Assembly: GCF_038561965.1 (NCBI RefSeq) | Contig: NZ_CP139348.1 | Coordinates: 3,596,001-3,660,000, forward strand | Direction of reading: 5' to 3' | Length of the DNA stretch: 64,000 bases | Source of the DNA: Stutzerimonas stutzeri | GTDB lineage: Bacteria; Pseudomonadota; Gammaproteobacteria; Pseudomonadales; Pseudomonadaceae | Part shown: one piece after another, positions 45,099 to 53,759 of the stretch | Layout of the letters: each line of letters opens with the position of its first letter | Numbering within the stretch: position 1 is the first letter of the stretch | Made by a program: the position numbers and the translations under genes | Notes under the pieces: model-generated | Databases searched by the model: none | Seen by the model: the letters and a program-made list of their open reading frames with translations, nothing else | What the model was told of the DNA's origin: nothing

Positions 45099-46748
45099 TT
45101 AGGTGAAGCTGACGAACTGACCGTCGTCAGCCATGGCGGTCGGCTTGCGCGCGCTGCGTACCGAGCGGTTGCCGTTCGGCTTGGCACTGGGCGCCAGCGG
45201 CTGACGGTTGAAGCCCTGCGCGGCGCCATCACGAGCATCGAGACGGAAGAAGCTGATCAGCTCAAGCAGTTGCGAGGCCTGTGCGTTCATTTCCTCGGAG
45301 GTCGCCGCCAGCTCTTCGGATGCCGACGCGTTCTGCTGGGTGATCTGGTTCATCTGGCCCATGGCAATGTTGATCTGGCCGGCACCGGTGCTTTGCTCCA
45401 GCGAGGCCGCGGTGATTTCCTGCACCAGGTCCGAGGTCTTCTGGATGTTCGGCACGATCTCGTCCAGCAGGCGACCGGCCTGTTCGGCCAGTTGCACGCT
45501 ACTACCGGCCACGCCACCGATTTCCTGTGCGGCCACCTGGCTGCGCTCGGCCAGCTTGCGCACCTCTGCGGCGACAACCGCGAAGCCTTTGCCATGGTCG
45601 CCTGCGCGCGCCGCCTCGATGGCCGCATTGAGCGCCAGCAAGTTGGTCTGGTAAGCGATGTCGTCGATGATGCCTATCTTGTCGGCGATCTGCTTCATGG
45701 CCACGACCACGTCACGCACCGCACGACCACCGGAAACGGCGTCGCTAGCTGCCTTGCCGGCAATGCTGTCGGTGATCTTGGCGCTTTCGGTGTTCTGCGC
45801 GATGGATGCGGACATCTGTTCCACCGAGGCAGTCGTCTGCTCGACGCCCGCCGCCTGTTCACTGGCGGCCTGACTCAGTGACTGCGAAGTCGCGCTGACT
45901 TCCTCGGAGGCCGAGGACAGCGAATCGGCTGCGCTGCGCACATCACCCATCACGCTGCGCAGACGCTCGGTCATGTTCTTCATGGCATTGAGCAGCTGAC
46001 CGGTTTCGTCTTTGCTGTTCACCTCAACCTGAATGCCCAGGTCGCCAGCGGCGAGCGCATCGGCCACCGACACGGCGCGGTTGAGCGGCCGGGTGATGCT
46101 GCGGGTGACCAGGATGCCAATACCGAAGCCGAAAACCGCCGCGATGATGACCAATACGATCATCTGCGTCCGCGAGCCGAGATAGATCCCGGTGATCTCG
46201 TCATTGGCTGCTTTAGCCTGCACGACCTTGCGCTCGACCAGCGCGGTCAGCAAATCGTCCGCCTTGTTACCGGTTTCGCGCAGCTGGGGCAGCATCACTG
46301 TCAGCTCGTCGGAAGGCCGCACCTCATTCGAGGCCTCGCGCAGCTTCAGCACTTGGTCGACCATCTGGACATAGGCCGTCATCGGCTCGCTGAGCGACGC
46401 GAAGTGCGCCTTGCCTTCGGGCGTCACGAAACTGGGGCGGGTCAGCTCGATGTACTCGTACATTTTCTTGATTGCGTCACGGGTCAGCCTGATGGCCGTA
46501 TCCCGCTCTTCCAGACTCGTCGCCAGTAGACTCGAGCGGAGTCCACGACCTACATAGATAAGCTGGACGTTGGCGGACTGGATGTTATTGAGCGCAGTCA
46601 TGTCGCGCGAATACATCTGCTCGGACAGTTCGTTGACGTGCGCGAGGTTGCGAATGCCCAGCAGGCCTACGGTGACCGTGAGCGCGACTACCACCAGGAA
46701 GCCGGCGAGCAGGCGGACCCCTATCTTGAAATTACCGAACAGTGTCAT
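45099..46748 (-). CDS. Methyl-accepting chemotaxis protein of the che cluster
   Basis: 549 residues. TM1 is about 9-31, a four-helix-bundle-like periplasmic domain spans 32-188 and TM2 is about 190-210. HAMP follows (RSITRPLNRAVSVADALAAGDLGIQV). The signalling region has YQTNLLALNAAIEAARAGDHGKGFAVVAAEVRKLAERSQVAAQEIG. The C-terminus ends DDGQFVSFT and has no obvious CheR pentapeptide. It lies between cheA and cheW, with 12- and 11-bp gaps. Confidence 0.94.
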   Translation of the reverse strand: MTLFGNFKIGVRLLAGFLVVVALTVTVGLLGIRNLAHVNELSEQMYSRDMTALNNIQSANVQLIYVGRGLRSSLLATSLEERDTAIRLTRDAIKKMYEYIELTRPSFVTPEGKAHFASLSEPMTAYVQMVDQVLKLREASNEVRPSDELTVMLPQLRETGNKADDLLTALVERKVVQAKAANDEITGIYLGSRTQMIVLVIIAAVFGFGIGILVTRSITRPLNRAVSVADALAAGDLGIQVEVNSKDETGQLLNAMKNMTERLRSVMGDVRSAADSLSSASEEVSATSQSLSQAASEQAAGVEQTTASVEQMSASIAQNTESAKITDSIAGKAASDAVSGGRAVRDVVVAMKQIADKIGIIDDIAYQTNLLALNAAIEAARAGDHGKGFAVVAAEVRKLAERSQVAAQEIGGVAGSSVQLAEQAGRLLDEIVPNIQKTSDLVQEITAASLEQSTGAGQINIAMGQMNQITQQNASASEELAATSEEMNAQASQLLELISFFRLDARDGAAQGFNRQPLAPSAKPNGNRSVRSARKPTAMADDGQFVSFT

Positions 46749-46760
46749 GGTTGTTTCTCC

Positions 46761-48989
46761 TTACTGGCCTGCGAGGTCCTGGCGGGATTGGCTGATGCGC
46801 TGGGCAGCAGGATTCGCGTCGACGTGGTTTTGCAGGTAACGGAACAGGCTGGGAATATCCAGGATCAGGGCAACTTGCCCGGTCCCTAGGATGGTGGAGC
46901 CGCCGACGCCCTGCAGGTGCTGGAACAGAGGGCCGAGTGGCTTGATAACGGTTTGCAGTTCGCCGTGCAGGTGATCAACGATCAGGCCGGCCTGTTGCCG
47001 CCCCTGACTGACGACGATGATGTTGCGGCGCTTGCCCTGGCTGGCCGGCAGGTTGAAATGGGCCGCCAGCGACAGACAGGGCAGTGGCTTGCCGCGCAGG
47101 TTGAGGTAGCCATAGGCACCTGCGCTCAGCTGCTCGTCGTCCATTTCCAGGCATTCGGTAACCATGTCCAGCGGAATCACGAAATAGTCATCGCCGAGGC
47201 TGACGAGGAAGCCGTCAATGATCGCCAGGGTCAGCGGCAGGCGGATACGGAAGGTGCAGCCCAGCCCCTCGCGGGAATCGATCTCGATGGTGCCGCGCAG
47301 CGCATCGATAGCACTGCGCACCACGTCCAGGCCCACGCCACGGCCGGACAAGTCCGATACGCTTTCAGCGGTGGAAAATCCGGCGGCGAAGATCAGCGCC
47401 TGGATATCCTGATCGGGCAGATTCGCCTGCGCGTCTATCAGGCCGCGGGTAATTGCCTTTTCGCGGATGCGCGCGGTGTTGAGGCCGCGGCCGTCATCGG
47501 CGACTTCGATCACGATCATCCCCGACTCGTGATAAGCGTCCAGGCGCAGATGACCCTCGACGGATTTGCCAGCGGCGATCCGGCCCTCGGCCGATTCGAT
47601 GCCATGGTCGATCGCGTTGCGCACCAGGTGGGTCAGGGGGTCGGCCAGTTTGTCGATCACCGCCTTATCCAGTTCGGTGTCAGCGCCACGGATCTCCAGA
47701 CGGATTTCCTTGCTCAGCTGCTGGCTGACATCGCGAACCACACGCTGGAAGCGGTTGAAGGTGTCACCGATCTCGATCATGCGCAGTTTCAGCGCGGCCT
47801 CGCGGATCAGCTCGACGTGCTGGTTGACCGTTTGCGTGCTCTCAACGCAGCTGGCATCTCCATGCGCACGGGCGCGCAGTTGCGCACCTGCCGCACTGAT
47901 GACGAGTTCACCGACCAGATTGATCAGTTCGTCCAGTTTGTTGGCGGCCACGCGAATCTGGCTGTTCTCCTGGCTGCGTTTTTCGCGAGCGACCTGTTGC
48001 TTGGCCAACGCGGCGTTGACCACCTGTGGCGCAACCAGGCCTTCGTTCACCAGCACCGCACCCAGCGGTGGCTTGACCATGGCCGTCTCGGCAGCCTGCA
48101 AGGTCAGGCCTTCTTCGAGCTCACGCTCGGTCAGCAGGCCACTGGCAACCAGGATTCGACCGATCTGCGCGTCGGTTTCCGGCAGTTCGCGGATCAGTTG
48201 CAGGTAGTCTTCGAGGGCGCTGGCAGGCGGCAGGATGCGCAGCGTGCAGAAATCCTCGATGAATTCGAAGACCTCTTCGATCTCGGCCTTGCCAGCCGGC
48301 GTGCACAGCGCGATCTCCAAGCCCAGGTAGCAGGTTTCCGGTTGCAGGTCGGCCAGGGACGGCAGCGACTCGCTGACCGTTTGCAAATTCAGGATGTCGC
48401 CCAGGCGGCTTAGATAGCGAACGAACGAACTGGGTTCGAAGCCGTTTCGCAGCAGATCATTATGAAATCGCAGCGAAATGTGCCAAGCGCCGTCGGCGTC
48501 GCAGGTGGCGCAGCGCTCCAGTCGGCCGCGGCTGCTACAGCCCTCTTCGGCCAGCATGACGACCGGGATCTGCGGTGCCTGGGGCGAAGCGTCGGTGCAC
48601 GCGGCGAGCTCGGCCAGCAGCGGCTGCTGACGACTGCCATCCACGACGAGCTCGCCCTTGTCGGTATCAATCAGCTCGATCATCGCGCTGATTTCATCCA
48701 GGCAGCGCAGCATCAGCGAAATCAATACCGGAGACAGGCTCTGCTCACCGTCACGCACTGCCATCAGCAGGCTTTCCAGGTGATGGGTAAAACTCACCAG
48801 AGGGTCGAGCGAAAACAGCCCGGCCGAGCCCTTGAGCGTATGCATCGCCCGGAACAGCCCATTGATCGCCTCTTCGTCGGTGGGGTTCTGATCAAGCAGC
48901 AGCAGGTACTCTTCGGCCTGCTTGGCCAGATCGCGAGCCTCCTCGACAAAGCTCAGCAATAGCTGGCTCCATTGTTCGCCATCAAGCAT
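46761..48989 (-). CDS. cheA: Chemotaxis histidine kinase CheA with extra repeats
   Basis: 742 residues. HPt is at 1-110 with the phosphohistidine in AMHTLKGSAG (about H50). A P2-like domain is at about 160-255. An unusual segment at about 275-332 holds two related motifs, IGRILVASGLLTERELEEGLTLQ and PLGAVLVNEGLVAPQVVNAALAKQ, before dimerisation and HATPase (HLVRNAIDHG, ADDGRGL, GRGVGLDVV). A CheW-like P5 domain ends it. The repeats resemble the N-terminal motifs of type II secretion ATPases. The ATG at 48989 has AGGA seven bases ahead; a GTG one codon earlier is possible. Confidence 0.94.
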   Translation of the reverse strand: MLDGEQWSQLLLSFVEEARDLAKQAEEYLLLLDQNPTDEEAINGLFRAMHTLKGSAGLFSLDPLVSFTHHLESLLMAVRDGEQSLSPVLISLMLRCLDEISAMIELIDTDKGELVVDGSRQQPLLAELAACTDASPQAPQIPVVMLAEEGCSSRGRLERCATCDADGAWHISLRFHNDLLRNGFEPSSFVRYLSRLGDILNLQTVSESLPSLADLQPETCYLGLEIALCTPAGKAEIEEVFEFIEDFCTLRILPPASALEDYLQLIRELPETDAQIGRILVASGLLTERELEEGLTLQAAETAMVKPPLGAVLVNEGLVAPQVVNAALAKQQVAREKRSQENSQIRVAANKLDELINLVGELVISAAGAQLRARAHGDASCVESTQTVNQHVELIREAALKLRMIEIGDTFNRFQRVVRDVSQQLSKEIRLEIRGADTELDKAVIDKLADPLTHLVRNAIDHGIESAEGRIAAGKSVEGHLRLDAYHESGMIVIEVADDGRGLNTARIREKAITRGLIDAQANLPDQDIQALIFAAGFSTAESVSDLSGRGVGLDVVRSAIDALRGTIEIDSREGLGCTFRIRLPLTLAIIDGFLVSLGDDYFVIPLDMVTECLEMDDEQLSAGAYGYLNLRGKPLPCLSLAAHFNLPASQGKRRNIIVVSQGRQQAGLIVDHLHGELQTVIKPLGPLFQHLQGVGGSTILGTGQVALILDIPSLFRYLQNHVDANPAAQRISQSRQDLAGQ

Positions 48990-49001
48990 CACGGTTTCCT
49001 T

Positions 49002-49325
49002 TCAGCGATGGGCCAGTAGGACGTCGGGGTACAGCGTTTCCAGGCGCAACAGCTCGATCACCTCGACCACCGACGCGGCAGGCCCATGCACCTTCAGGCT
49101 GCCACCGGCCGCCTCGAAATGACGCTGGGTCGCGAGCAACAGCTGTGCGCCGGCGGTGTCGAGTTCTTCCAGCGCTTCGAGATCGAGCAGACAGGGGCGC
49201 GCTTCCAGCTTCGCCAGCATGGCCAACAAGGTCGCATGCGCCTCGCCGACCTCGTAGATGGTCAGGCTGCCAGTCAGGCGAAGCCGGGCCGGCTCGACGC
49301 TGCGGTCGTAGGTGAGTTCGAGCAT
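49002..49325 (-). CDS. STAS-domain protein of the che cluster
   Basis: 107 residues of one STAS domain (MLELTYDRSVEPARLRLTGSLTIYEVGEAHATLL..LLDLEALEELDTAGAQLLLATQRH). The central DLEALEELDTAGAQLL resembles the anti-sigma-antagonist loop, but the position of the usual phospho-serine is occupied by threonine (DTAG). It begins one base after the cheY stop and is followed 12 bp later by cheA. Similar STAS genes occur in other chemotaxis clusters, with an unsettled role. Confidence 0.88.
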   Translation of the reverse strand: MLELTYDRSVEPARLRLTGSLTIYEVGEAHATLLAMLAKLEARPCLLDLEALEELDTAGAQLLLATQRHFEAAGGSLKVHGPAASVVEVIELLRLETLYPDVLLAHR

Positions 49326-49326
49326 G

Positions 49327-49692
49327 TCAGCCGACCAGCTTGTCGACGGCGGTGAGCAGCTGCTGCGGCTGGAACGGCTTGACGATCCAGGCCTTGGCGC
49401 CGGCGGCCTGGCCCTCGGCCTTCTTGCCCTGCTCGCTTTCAGTGGTGAGCATGACGATCGGGGTGAAGCGGTAGGCCGCGTTGGCCTTGACCGCCTTGAC
49501 CAGGCCGATGCCGTCCAGGTTCGGCATGTTCACGTCGCTGATGATCAGGTTGATCTTCTGCCCGTTGAGTTTGCTCAGGGCGTCCTTGCCATCGACGGCC
49601 TCGATGACCTGATGGCCCGCGCCGGTGAGGGTCATCTTCACCAGCTGACGCATGGAGAGCGAGTCGTCGACGATGAGAATGGTCTTGGCCAT
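49327..49692 (-). CDS. cheY: Chemotaxis response regulator CheY
   Basis: 121 residues, a stand-alone receiver domain. TILIVDDSLSMRQLVKMTL has the acidic pair, NLIISDVNMPNLDG the phospho-acceptor Asp (about D55), MLTTES the Thr and VKPFQPQQL the Lys. It carries phosphate from CheA to a target. The STAS gene begins one base after its stop, so the two are tightly coupled. Confidence 0.95.
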   Translation of the reverse strand: MAKTILIVDDSLSMRQLVKMTLTGAGHQVIEAVDGKDALSKLNGQKINLIISDVNMPNLDGIGLVKAVKANAAYRFTPIVMLTTESEQGKKAEGQAAGAKAWIVKPFQPQQLLTAVDKLVG

Positions 49693-49710
49693 GTGAAGCT
49701 CCTGGTTGAA

Positions 49711-50793
49711 TCAGAAAAAGGTCACGTCGTCGCCGGAGCTCTTGCTACGGGTTTTGCCGTGGCGCTCCTCGTCGGTGGTGAAGTGTTGGTGCAGTTCACG
49801 CAGCCAGCGCTGCGGGTCGCTCATGCGGTCGTCACCGGCACGCACCGCCTGATCCAGGCGCTGCATGTCGTGCTGCAGGTGGTCGATCATCTGGTCGGTG
49901 CGATCCTGGAACTGCAGGCTGACGACGATCTCCTCGACGGTCGCCTGGGTGGCGCGGGTTTCCTGCTGCAGCTGTAGCGAGGTGGCCGACAGTTCGTTGA
50001 GGCTCTGCCCCAGCCCCTGCATGACGTCGCCAGCGACACTGTCGAGGTAGCTGAGGTTGTCGCGCTCGCTCGCGGTCAGTTCGTCGGCGGCGGTGACGGT
50101 GGCACGGATCGCCTGGTTGATCTCACTGACCTTGCTACCCATCCGCTGGCCGGTCTCGGCCGATAGCGTCGACAGCTTGCGCACCTCGTCGGCGACCACC
50201 GAGAAACCACGACCGTAGTCGCCTGCACGAGCAGCCTCGATGGCCGCGTTGAGGGCGAGCAGGTTGGTCTGGCTGGCGATGTCCTGCACATGCTTGGCCA
50301 TCGCCTGGAGTTCACTGGCGAAGCTATTGAGGTCCGAGATGGTGCCCAGCAGCTCGGCCTTGCGGCCGCTGGCGGCATGGAACGCCGAGGTCACTTCGTT
50401 GAGGCGGCTCTGGGCCTGGCGCAAGCTGCTCGCCATGCCATCACCACCGATCACGCTGTCGGACTGGCTCAGCGTCTGGCCGAGTCGAGCCGACAGACCG
50501 GCGAAGTGTTCGAATAACTGACGCACGCTGTTTTGCTGGATGTTGCGCACCTGCCCCAGGTTCTTTTCCCAGGTAGGCAGCACGGCGTTGAGCAACGGCT
50601 CCACGGCCGGGGCGGCGACAGGTTGTTCAACCACAGGTGCCAGGTTGGCCTGCCCACGCAATGCTTGTGGCTTCAGGAACACGGCGGCCGCAATGCAGGC
50701 GGCGCTGCCCGCGCCGGCGATCCAGGGCGAGCCCAGCGCCAGACCCGCGAGCCCGGTGGCGATTCCAATCCAAAGTACAGGGTAGGCGAACAC
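49711..50793 (-). CDS. Short chemoreceptor without periplasmic sensor domain
   Basis: 360 residues from a GTG start (VFAYPVLWIGIATGLAGLALGSPWIAGAGSAACIAAAVFL). Two hydrophobic segments (about 5-20 and 24-40) form a membrane hairpin with almost no periplasmic loop and no HAMP. The signalling part has IASQTNLLALNAAIEAARAGDYGRGFSVVADEVRKLSTLSAETG. The protein ends KSSGDDVTFF, a distinctive acidic-aromatic tail. It probably senses an internal or membrane signal for this che system. An ATG frame start at 50841 was not preferred because GAGG lies upstream of the GTG. Confidence 0.85.
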   Translation of the reverse strand: MFAYPVLWIGIATGLAGLALGSPWIAGAGSAACIAAAVFLKPQALRGQANLAPVVEQPVAAPAVEPLLNAVLPTWEKNLGQVRNIQQNSVRQLFEHFAGLSARLGQTLSQSDSVIGGDGMASSLRQAQSRLNEVTSAFHAASGRKAELLGTISDLNSFASELQAMAKHVQDIASQTNLLALNAAIEAARAGDYGRGFSVVADEVRKLSTLSAETGQRMGSKVSEINQAIRATVTAADELTASERDNLSYLDSVAGDVMQGLGQSLNELSATSLQLQQETRATQATVEEIVVSLQFQDRTDQMIDHLQHDMQRLDQAVRAGDDRMSDPQRWLRELHQHFTTDEERHGKTRSKSSGDDVTFF

Positions 50794-51056
50794 AGTGGGT
50801 GCCTCACGGAGGAGAGTCGAGTGACCGCACGATAGGGTCACCGCTCAACCTGCGATATCAGGCAAAACCTTAGGCCGCTCTAGGGTGTCCTAAGGCTAAA
50901 GGTTTCCTCGCGGCTGCCGGCCCCGACCCGCGGACCAATTTCTACGTTGCCGCTGCGACTGCACGGACTAGGCTGAATAGGGCCCTTGTGTGAAGAGATA
51001 ACAGGCCGCGGCCAGCAGCAGGAGCCCAAAGACAGCCATCAGGAAACGTGTTTTTG

Positions 51057-52445
51057 ATGACAGTGCGTGTTACCGATCGAGTACAACGCCAGCGTATTTC
51101 CCGCCGCCTGCTGCGGTGGCTGCCTTGGGGACTCGCCGCGCTTCACTTGTTGAGTGTTGTAGTCAGCTGGTGGGCAGCCCGCGAGTTGTTAGCGGACGCC
51201 CCTGGTTGGCAGCTGACGATTTTACTGGCGCTCTCGACAGGCATTCTGTGGCTGGTGGCGGGTGCCTTTCTTCGGCGCCTGAGCGAGCGAGACCCTGCGA
51301 ATGCAGAAGCGGTAACAGTTAAGGCCAGGCCATTCGACCAACCTCTCCCTCCAGCCTCGGTGCTCGACGAAGCGCACGAGCGCCAGCAAAAGGTCTACCA
51401 AAGCATGGTCGCCAGCCTGCCGGAAGGGCTGGTTATCGTTCGTGACGGGCGCGTGCATTACAGCAATGCCGCAGCCTGTGGGTTGTTCAACCCTGCCGGT
51501 GCAGCGCAATCAGGGGAGTTGCAGCTGGAACATTGCATTGATCCGGCCCAGCGCGCCCGCGAAGCCGACCGACTGAGCAAGTTGCAGCGCGGCCTGATCG
51601 AAGCCGCCCGTTTTCGCCATATCCGGTTAGTGCGCCTGGATGGGACCTCTTTCCAAGCCGAGGTGACGGAAATTCCGCTGGAAAATGACGGTCACCAGGA
51701 CGTGCTTCTGCTGATACGCGACATCAGCGAACCTGAGCGGATGCGCTTGGAGCTGGAACAGGCCAACCAGCGACTGCAGCACCTGTCGCAGCGCTTGATG
51801 GCGGTTCAGGAAAACCAGCGCCGTCAGCTCGCGCGTGACCTGCATGACGACATCGGGCAACAGCTCACCGGTATGAAGCTTCATCTGCAGCGCGTGGCTG
51901 GCAAACTAGAGCATGAGCCGGCATTGGCCAGGCTGATCGACCAACTGACTGAGGCGGCGGACGAAACACTGACCAAAGTGCGCAGCCTGTCCCTGGCCCT
52001 GCATCCGCTGCAACTCGAGACACTGGGGCTGGCAGCCGCCGTGCATTGGCATCTGTCGCGCTTTCTCGAGGCCGCGCAAACCCGCTGGACGCTAAAGGTC
52101 GATGGCGAAACGGTCGCTCTTCCTGCCAATGTCAGCCTGGTTGCCTTCCGTATCGTTCAGGAGGCGGTAAACAACGTTGCGCGACATGCCGGCGATTGCA
52201 GCGTGCGGGTACTGATCTGCCGAACGCCGGAAGCATTGCGCGTCGAGGTAATCGACGATGGCAAGGGTTTCGACATCAAGACAGCATGCGCGCGCGCGCA
52301 AAGCCTGGGCCTGACAAGCATGCAGGAGCGTGCCGCAGCGCTCGGCGGAGAATTGAACATAGCGAGCCTCAGCGGCGTCGGCACACAAGTGACGGCAAGC
52401 CTGCCAATATCGGACGAGGCCCCACCCAACGGAGAATCAACATGA
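51057..52445 (+). CDS. NarX-type sensor histidine kinase
   Basis: 462 residues from MTVRVTDRVQRQRISRRLLRWLPW. Two membrane segments are at about 22-45 and 55-75, with no large periplasmic domain. A PAS-like domain covers about 105-230. HisKA_3 has the phospho-His in RQLARDLHDDIGQQLTGMKLHL (DLHDDIGQ), and HATPase has RIVQEAVNNVARHA and IDDGKGF. An AGGA site at 51041 could serve GTG 51048, TTG 51054 or ATG 51057; the exact start is not certain. It overlaps the regulator gene by ATGA and they form a two-component pair. Confidence 0.92.
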   Translation: MTVRVTDRVQRQRISRRLLRWLPWGLAALHLLSVVVSWWAARELLADAPGWQLTILLALSTGILWLVAGAFLRRLSERDPANAEAVTVKARPFDQPLPPASVLDEAHERQQKVYQSMVASLPEGLVIVRDGRVHYSNAAACGLFNPAGAAQSGELQLEHCIDPAQRAREADRLSKLQRGLIEAARFRHIRLVRLDGTSFQAEVTEIPLENDGHQDVLLLIRDISEPERMRLELEQANQRLQHLSQRLMAVQENQRRQLARDLHDDIGQQLTGMKLHLQRVAGKLEHEPALARLIDQLTEAADETLTKVRSLSLALHPLQLETLGLAAAVHWHLSRFLEAAQTRWTLKVDGETVALPANVSLVAFRIVQEAVNNVARHAGDCSVRVLICRTPEALRVEVIDDGKGFDIKTACARAQSLGLTSMQERAAALGGELNIASLSGVGTQVTASLPISDEAPPNGEST

Positions 52446-53092
52446 AACGGGTCGCACTGATCGACGATCACGGGCTGGTCAGAGCCGGCCTACGCGCACT
52501 GGTACAGGACCAACCCGGTTATCAGGTGGTCGCCGAAGGCGCGGATGGTAGCGAGGTCCACGAGATCCTCACGCAGGTGCAGCCAGACATCCTGCTACTG
52601 GATATCAGCATGAAACAGATGAGTGGCCTGGATGCCCTTCGCCAGTGGCGCGCAGAATTTCCCAAGGTGCAAATCCTGATCCTGTCGATGCATACAACCG
52701 CAGACTATGTCCTGCAAGCGTTGCGCCTGGGGGCGAGTGGCTACTTGCTCAAAGATGCGGCGGCACAGGAGCTTGAGCTTGCACTCGGGGCGCTGTCACG
52801 CAACGAGTCCTACCTGAGCCCAGGTATCGCCCAGACGGTGATTCAATCTGCAGTTATCGACGGTGGCCAGCGCGAACAGCCGAGCGCACCCAGCCTGACG
52901 CCGCGCCAGATAGAGATCCTGCGGCTGATCGCACGGGGCTGCTCGACCCGCGACATAGCCAACGGCCTGAGCTTGAGCGTCAAAACAGTCGACACGCACC
53001 GGGCGCAGATCATGGACCGACTCAAATTGCGCGACGTGCCATCGCTGGTGCTCTATGCCCTGCGCACGGGCCTGGTCAGCCCTGAGGACTGA
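52442..53092 (+). CDS. NarL/FixJ-type response regulator
   Basis: 216 residues. The receiver domain has VALIDDHGLVRAGL, acceptor ILLLDISMKQMSG (about D55) and LSMHTTADYV. The C-terminal LuxR-type helix-turn-helix has LTPRQIEILRLIARGCSTRDIANGLSLSVKTVDTHRAQIMDRL. Its ATG overlaps the kinase stop. The target genes are unknown; the next region downstream holds DnaA boxes, not an obvious regulon member. Confidence 0.94.
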   Translation: MKRVALIDDHGLVRAGLRALVQDQPGYQVVAEGADGSEVHEILTQVQPDILLLDISMKQMSGLDALRQWRAEFPKVQILILSMHTTADYVLQALRLGASGYLLKDAAAQELELALGALSRNESYLSPGIAQTVIQSAVIDGGQREQPSAPSLTPRQIEILRLIARGCSTRDIANGLSLSVKTVDTHRAQIMDRLKLRDVPSLVLYALRTGLVSPED

Positions 53093-53222
53093 ATGTCGCT
53101 TCGCCACGCTGAGCCTCATACGAGACACAGCGTCGCTTATCCCCTCAAACGTATTCCTGCAGTGGCGGTTGGGCGAACGAAATACCGGGCTCATGCCTTC
53201 CCATGATCGAAGCTGAGCATGC

Positions 53223-53235
53223 TGATCATTTTTCA
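53223..53235 (+). repeat. TGATCA motif, copy 1
   Basis: TGATCATTTTTCA starts exactly 65 bp before the GTTATCCACA of DnaA-box element 1. The same sequence recurs at 53412. Confidence 0.6.
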
Positions 53236-53287
53236 ACCGGAACGCTGCAAGCCACACCGCACTACGTCTAGCGCCTCGCTTCCCCAC

Positions 53288-53323
53288 GTTATCCACAAGA
53301 CGCTCCACAGCTAAAGTGGACAA
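53288..53323 (+). repeat. Composite DnaA-box element 1
   Basis: GTTATCCACA, eight bases, CACAG, five bases, then GTGGACAA. TTATCCACA (53289-53297) is a perfect DnaA box; the downstream inverted box is poor (two mismatches). It is preceded by CCCCAC, as is element 3. Confidence 0.75.
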
Positions 53324-53411
53324 CATTTATCGCGTACCTATAACGAAAGTGGGACGCTTTGCCGCGGATTAAAAACCCTAAAAACAACAGATTAGGATGC
53401 GGAAGAGTCGT

Positions 53412-53424
53412 TGATCATTTTTCA
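53412..53424 (+). repeat. TGATCA motif, copy 2
   Basis: TGATCATTTTTCA, identical to copy 1, starts exactly 65 bp before DnaA-box element 2. Confidence 0.6.
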
Positions 53425-53476
53425 TACAAAGCGCGCACAGCTAGAACTGCCGGCGCGCGTAGCGAGGCATGAAGAG

Positions 53477-53512
53477 GTTATCCACAGGAACGTGCACAGC
53501 AAACGGGGATAA
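53477..53512 (+). repeat. Composite DnaA-box element 2
   Basis: GTTATCCACA, eight bases, CACAG, five bases, then GGGGATAA. It carries a perfect TTATCCACA box at 53478-53486 and a weak inverted box at 53504-53512. Confidence 0.75.
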
Positions 53513-53615
53513 AGGCAAGCCACATAGAACGCTATCGACGGGATGCAAAAAAGCTACGGGCGAACGGGCACGCAGACCGCTAACTTGATGAGCACCGGCC
53601 TAAAGGAGCGCAACC

Positions 53616-53699
53616 ATGCACAACCTGGAGATGTTTAAGGTTCTGTTTGCTAACTACGCATTGGGTTCAAGCGGTAGTAGCCCCGACGAACTCAGATGA
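53616..53699 (+). CDS. Possible 27-residue small ORF upstream of the LOG gene
   Basis: The peptide is MHNLEMFKVLFANYALGSSG followed by SSPDELR. AAGGAG lies seven bases before the ATG, a strong ribosome-binding site. It lies 60 bp before the LOG start. It could be a leader peptide or a real microprotein. No homologue is recalled and no terminator hairpin follows it, so the call rests on the ribosome-binding site alone. Confidence 0.4.
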   Translation: MHNLEMFKVLFANYALGSSGSSPDELR

Positions 53700-53759
53700 C
53701 GCTTGGTCATACGCCACCGCGGCGCTACGCTGCCATCCCATTTACAGATGGAGTGGACG

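Larger units (their letters stand above)
53093..53615. other. Intergenic region with DnaA-box elements, upstream of the LOG gene
   Basis: 523 bp without a recognisable protein gene. It holds two copies of a 36-bp composite DnaA-box element (53288 and 53477) and two TGATCATTTTTCA motifs. An AT-rich stretch lies at about 53370-53400. All elements point the same way. Short frames across it look like chance. Confidence 0.7.

Noticed and set aside
46917..48413. A 498-codon + strand frame antisense to cheA
   Set aside because: It is a shadow of cheA, whose frame is full of family motifs. The antisense frame has none.
50897..50923. A FliA-like site TAAAGGTT-N11-GCCGGCCC between the che operon and the NarX-like kinase
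   Set aside because: It points away from the che operon and its -10 lacks the ATAA part, so it is probably chance.
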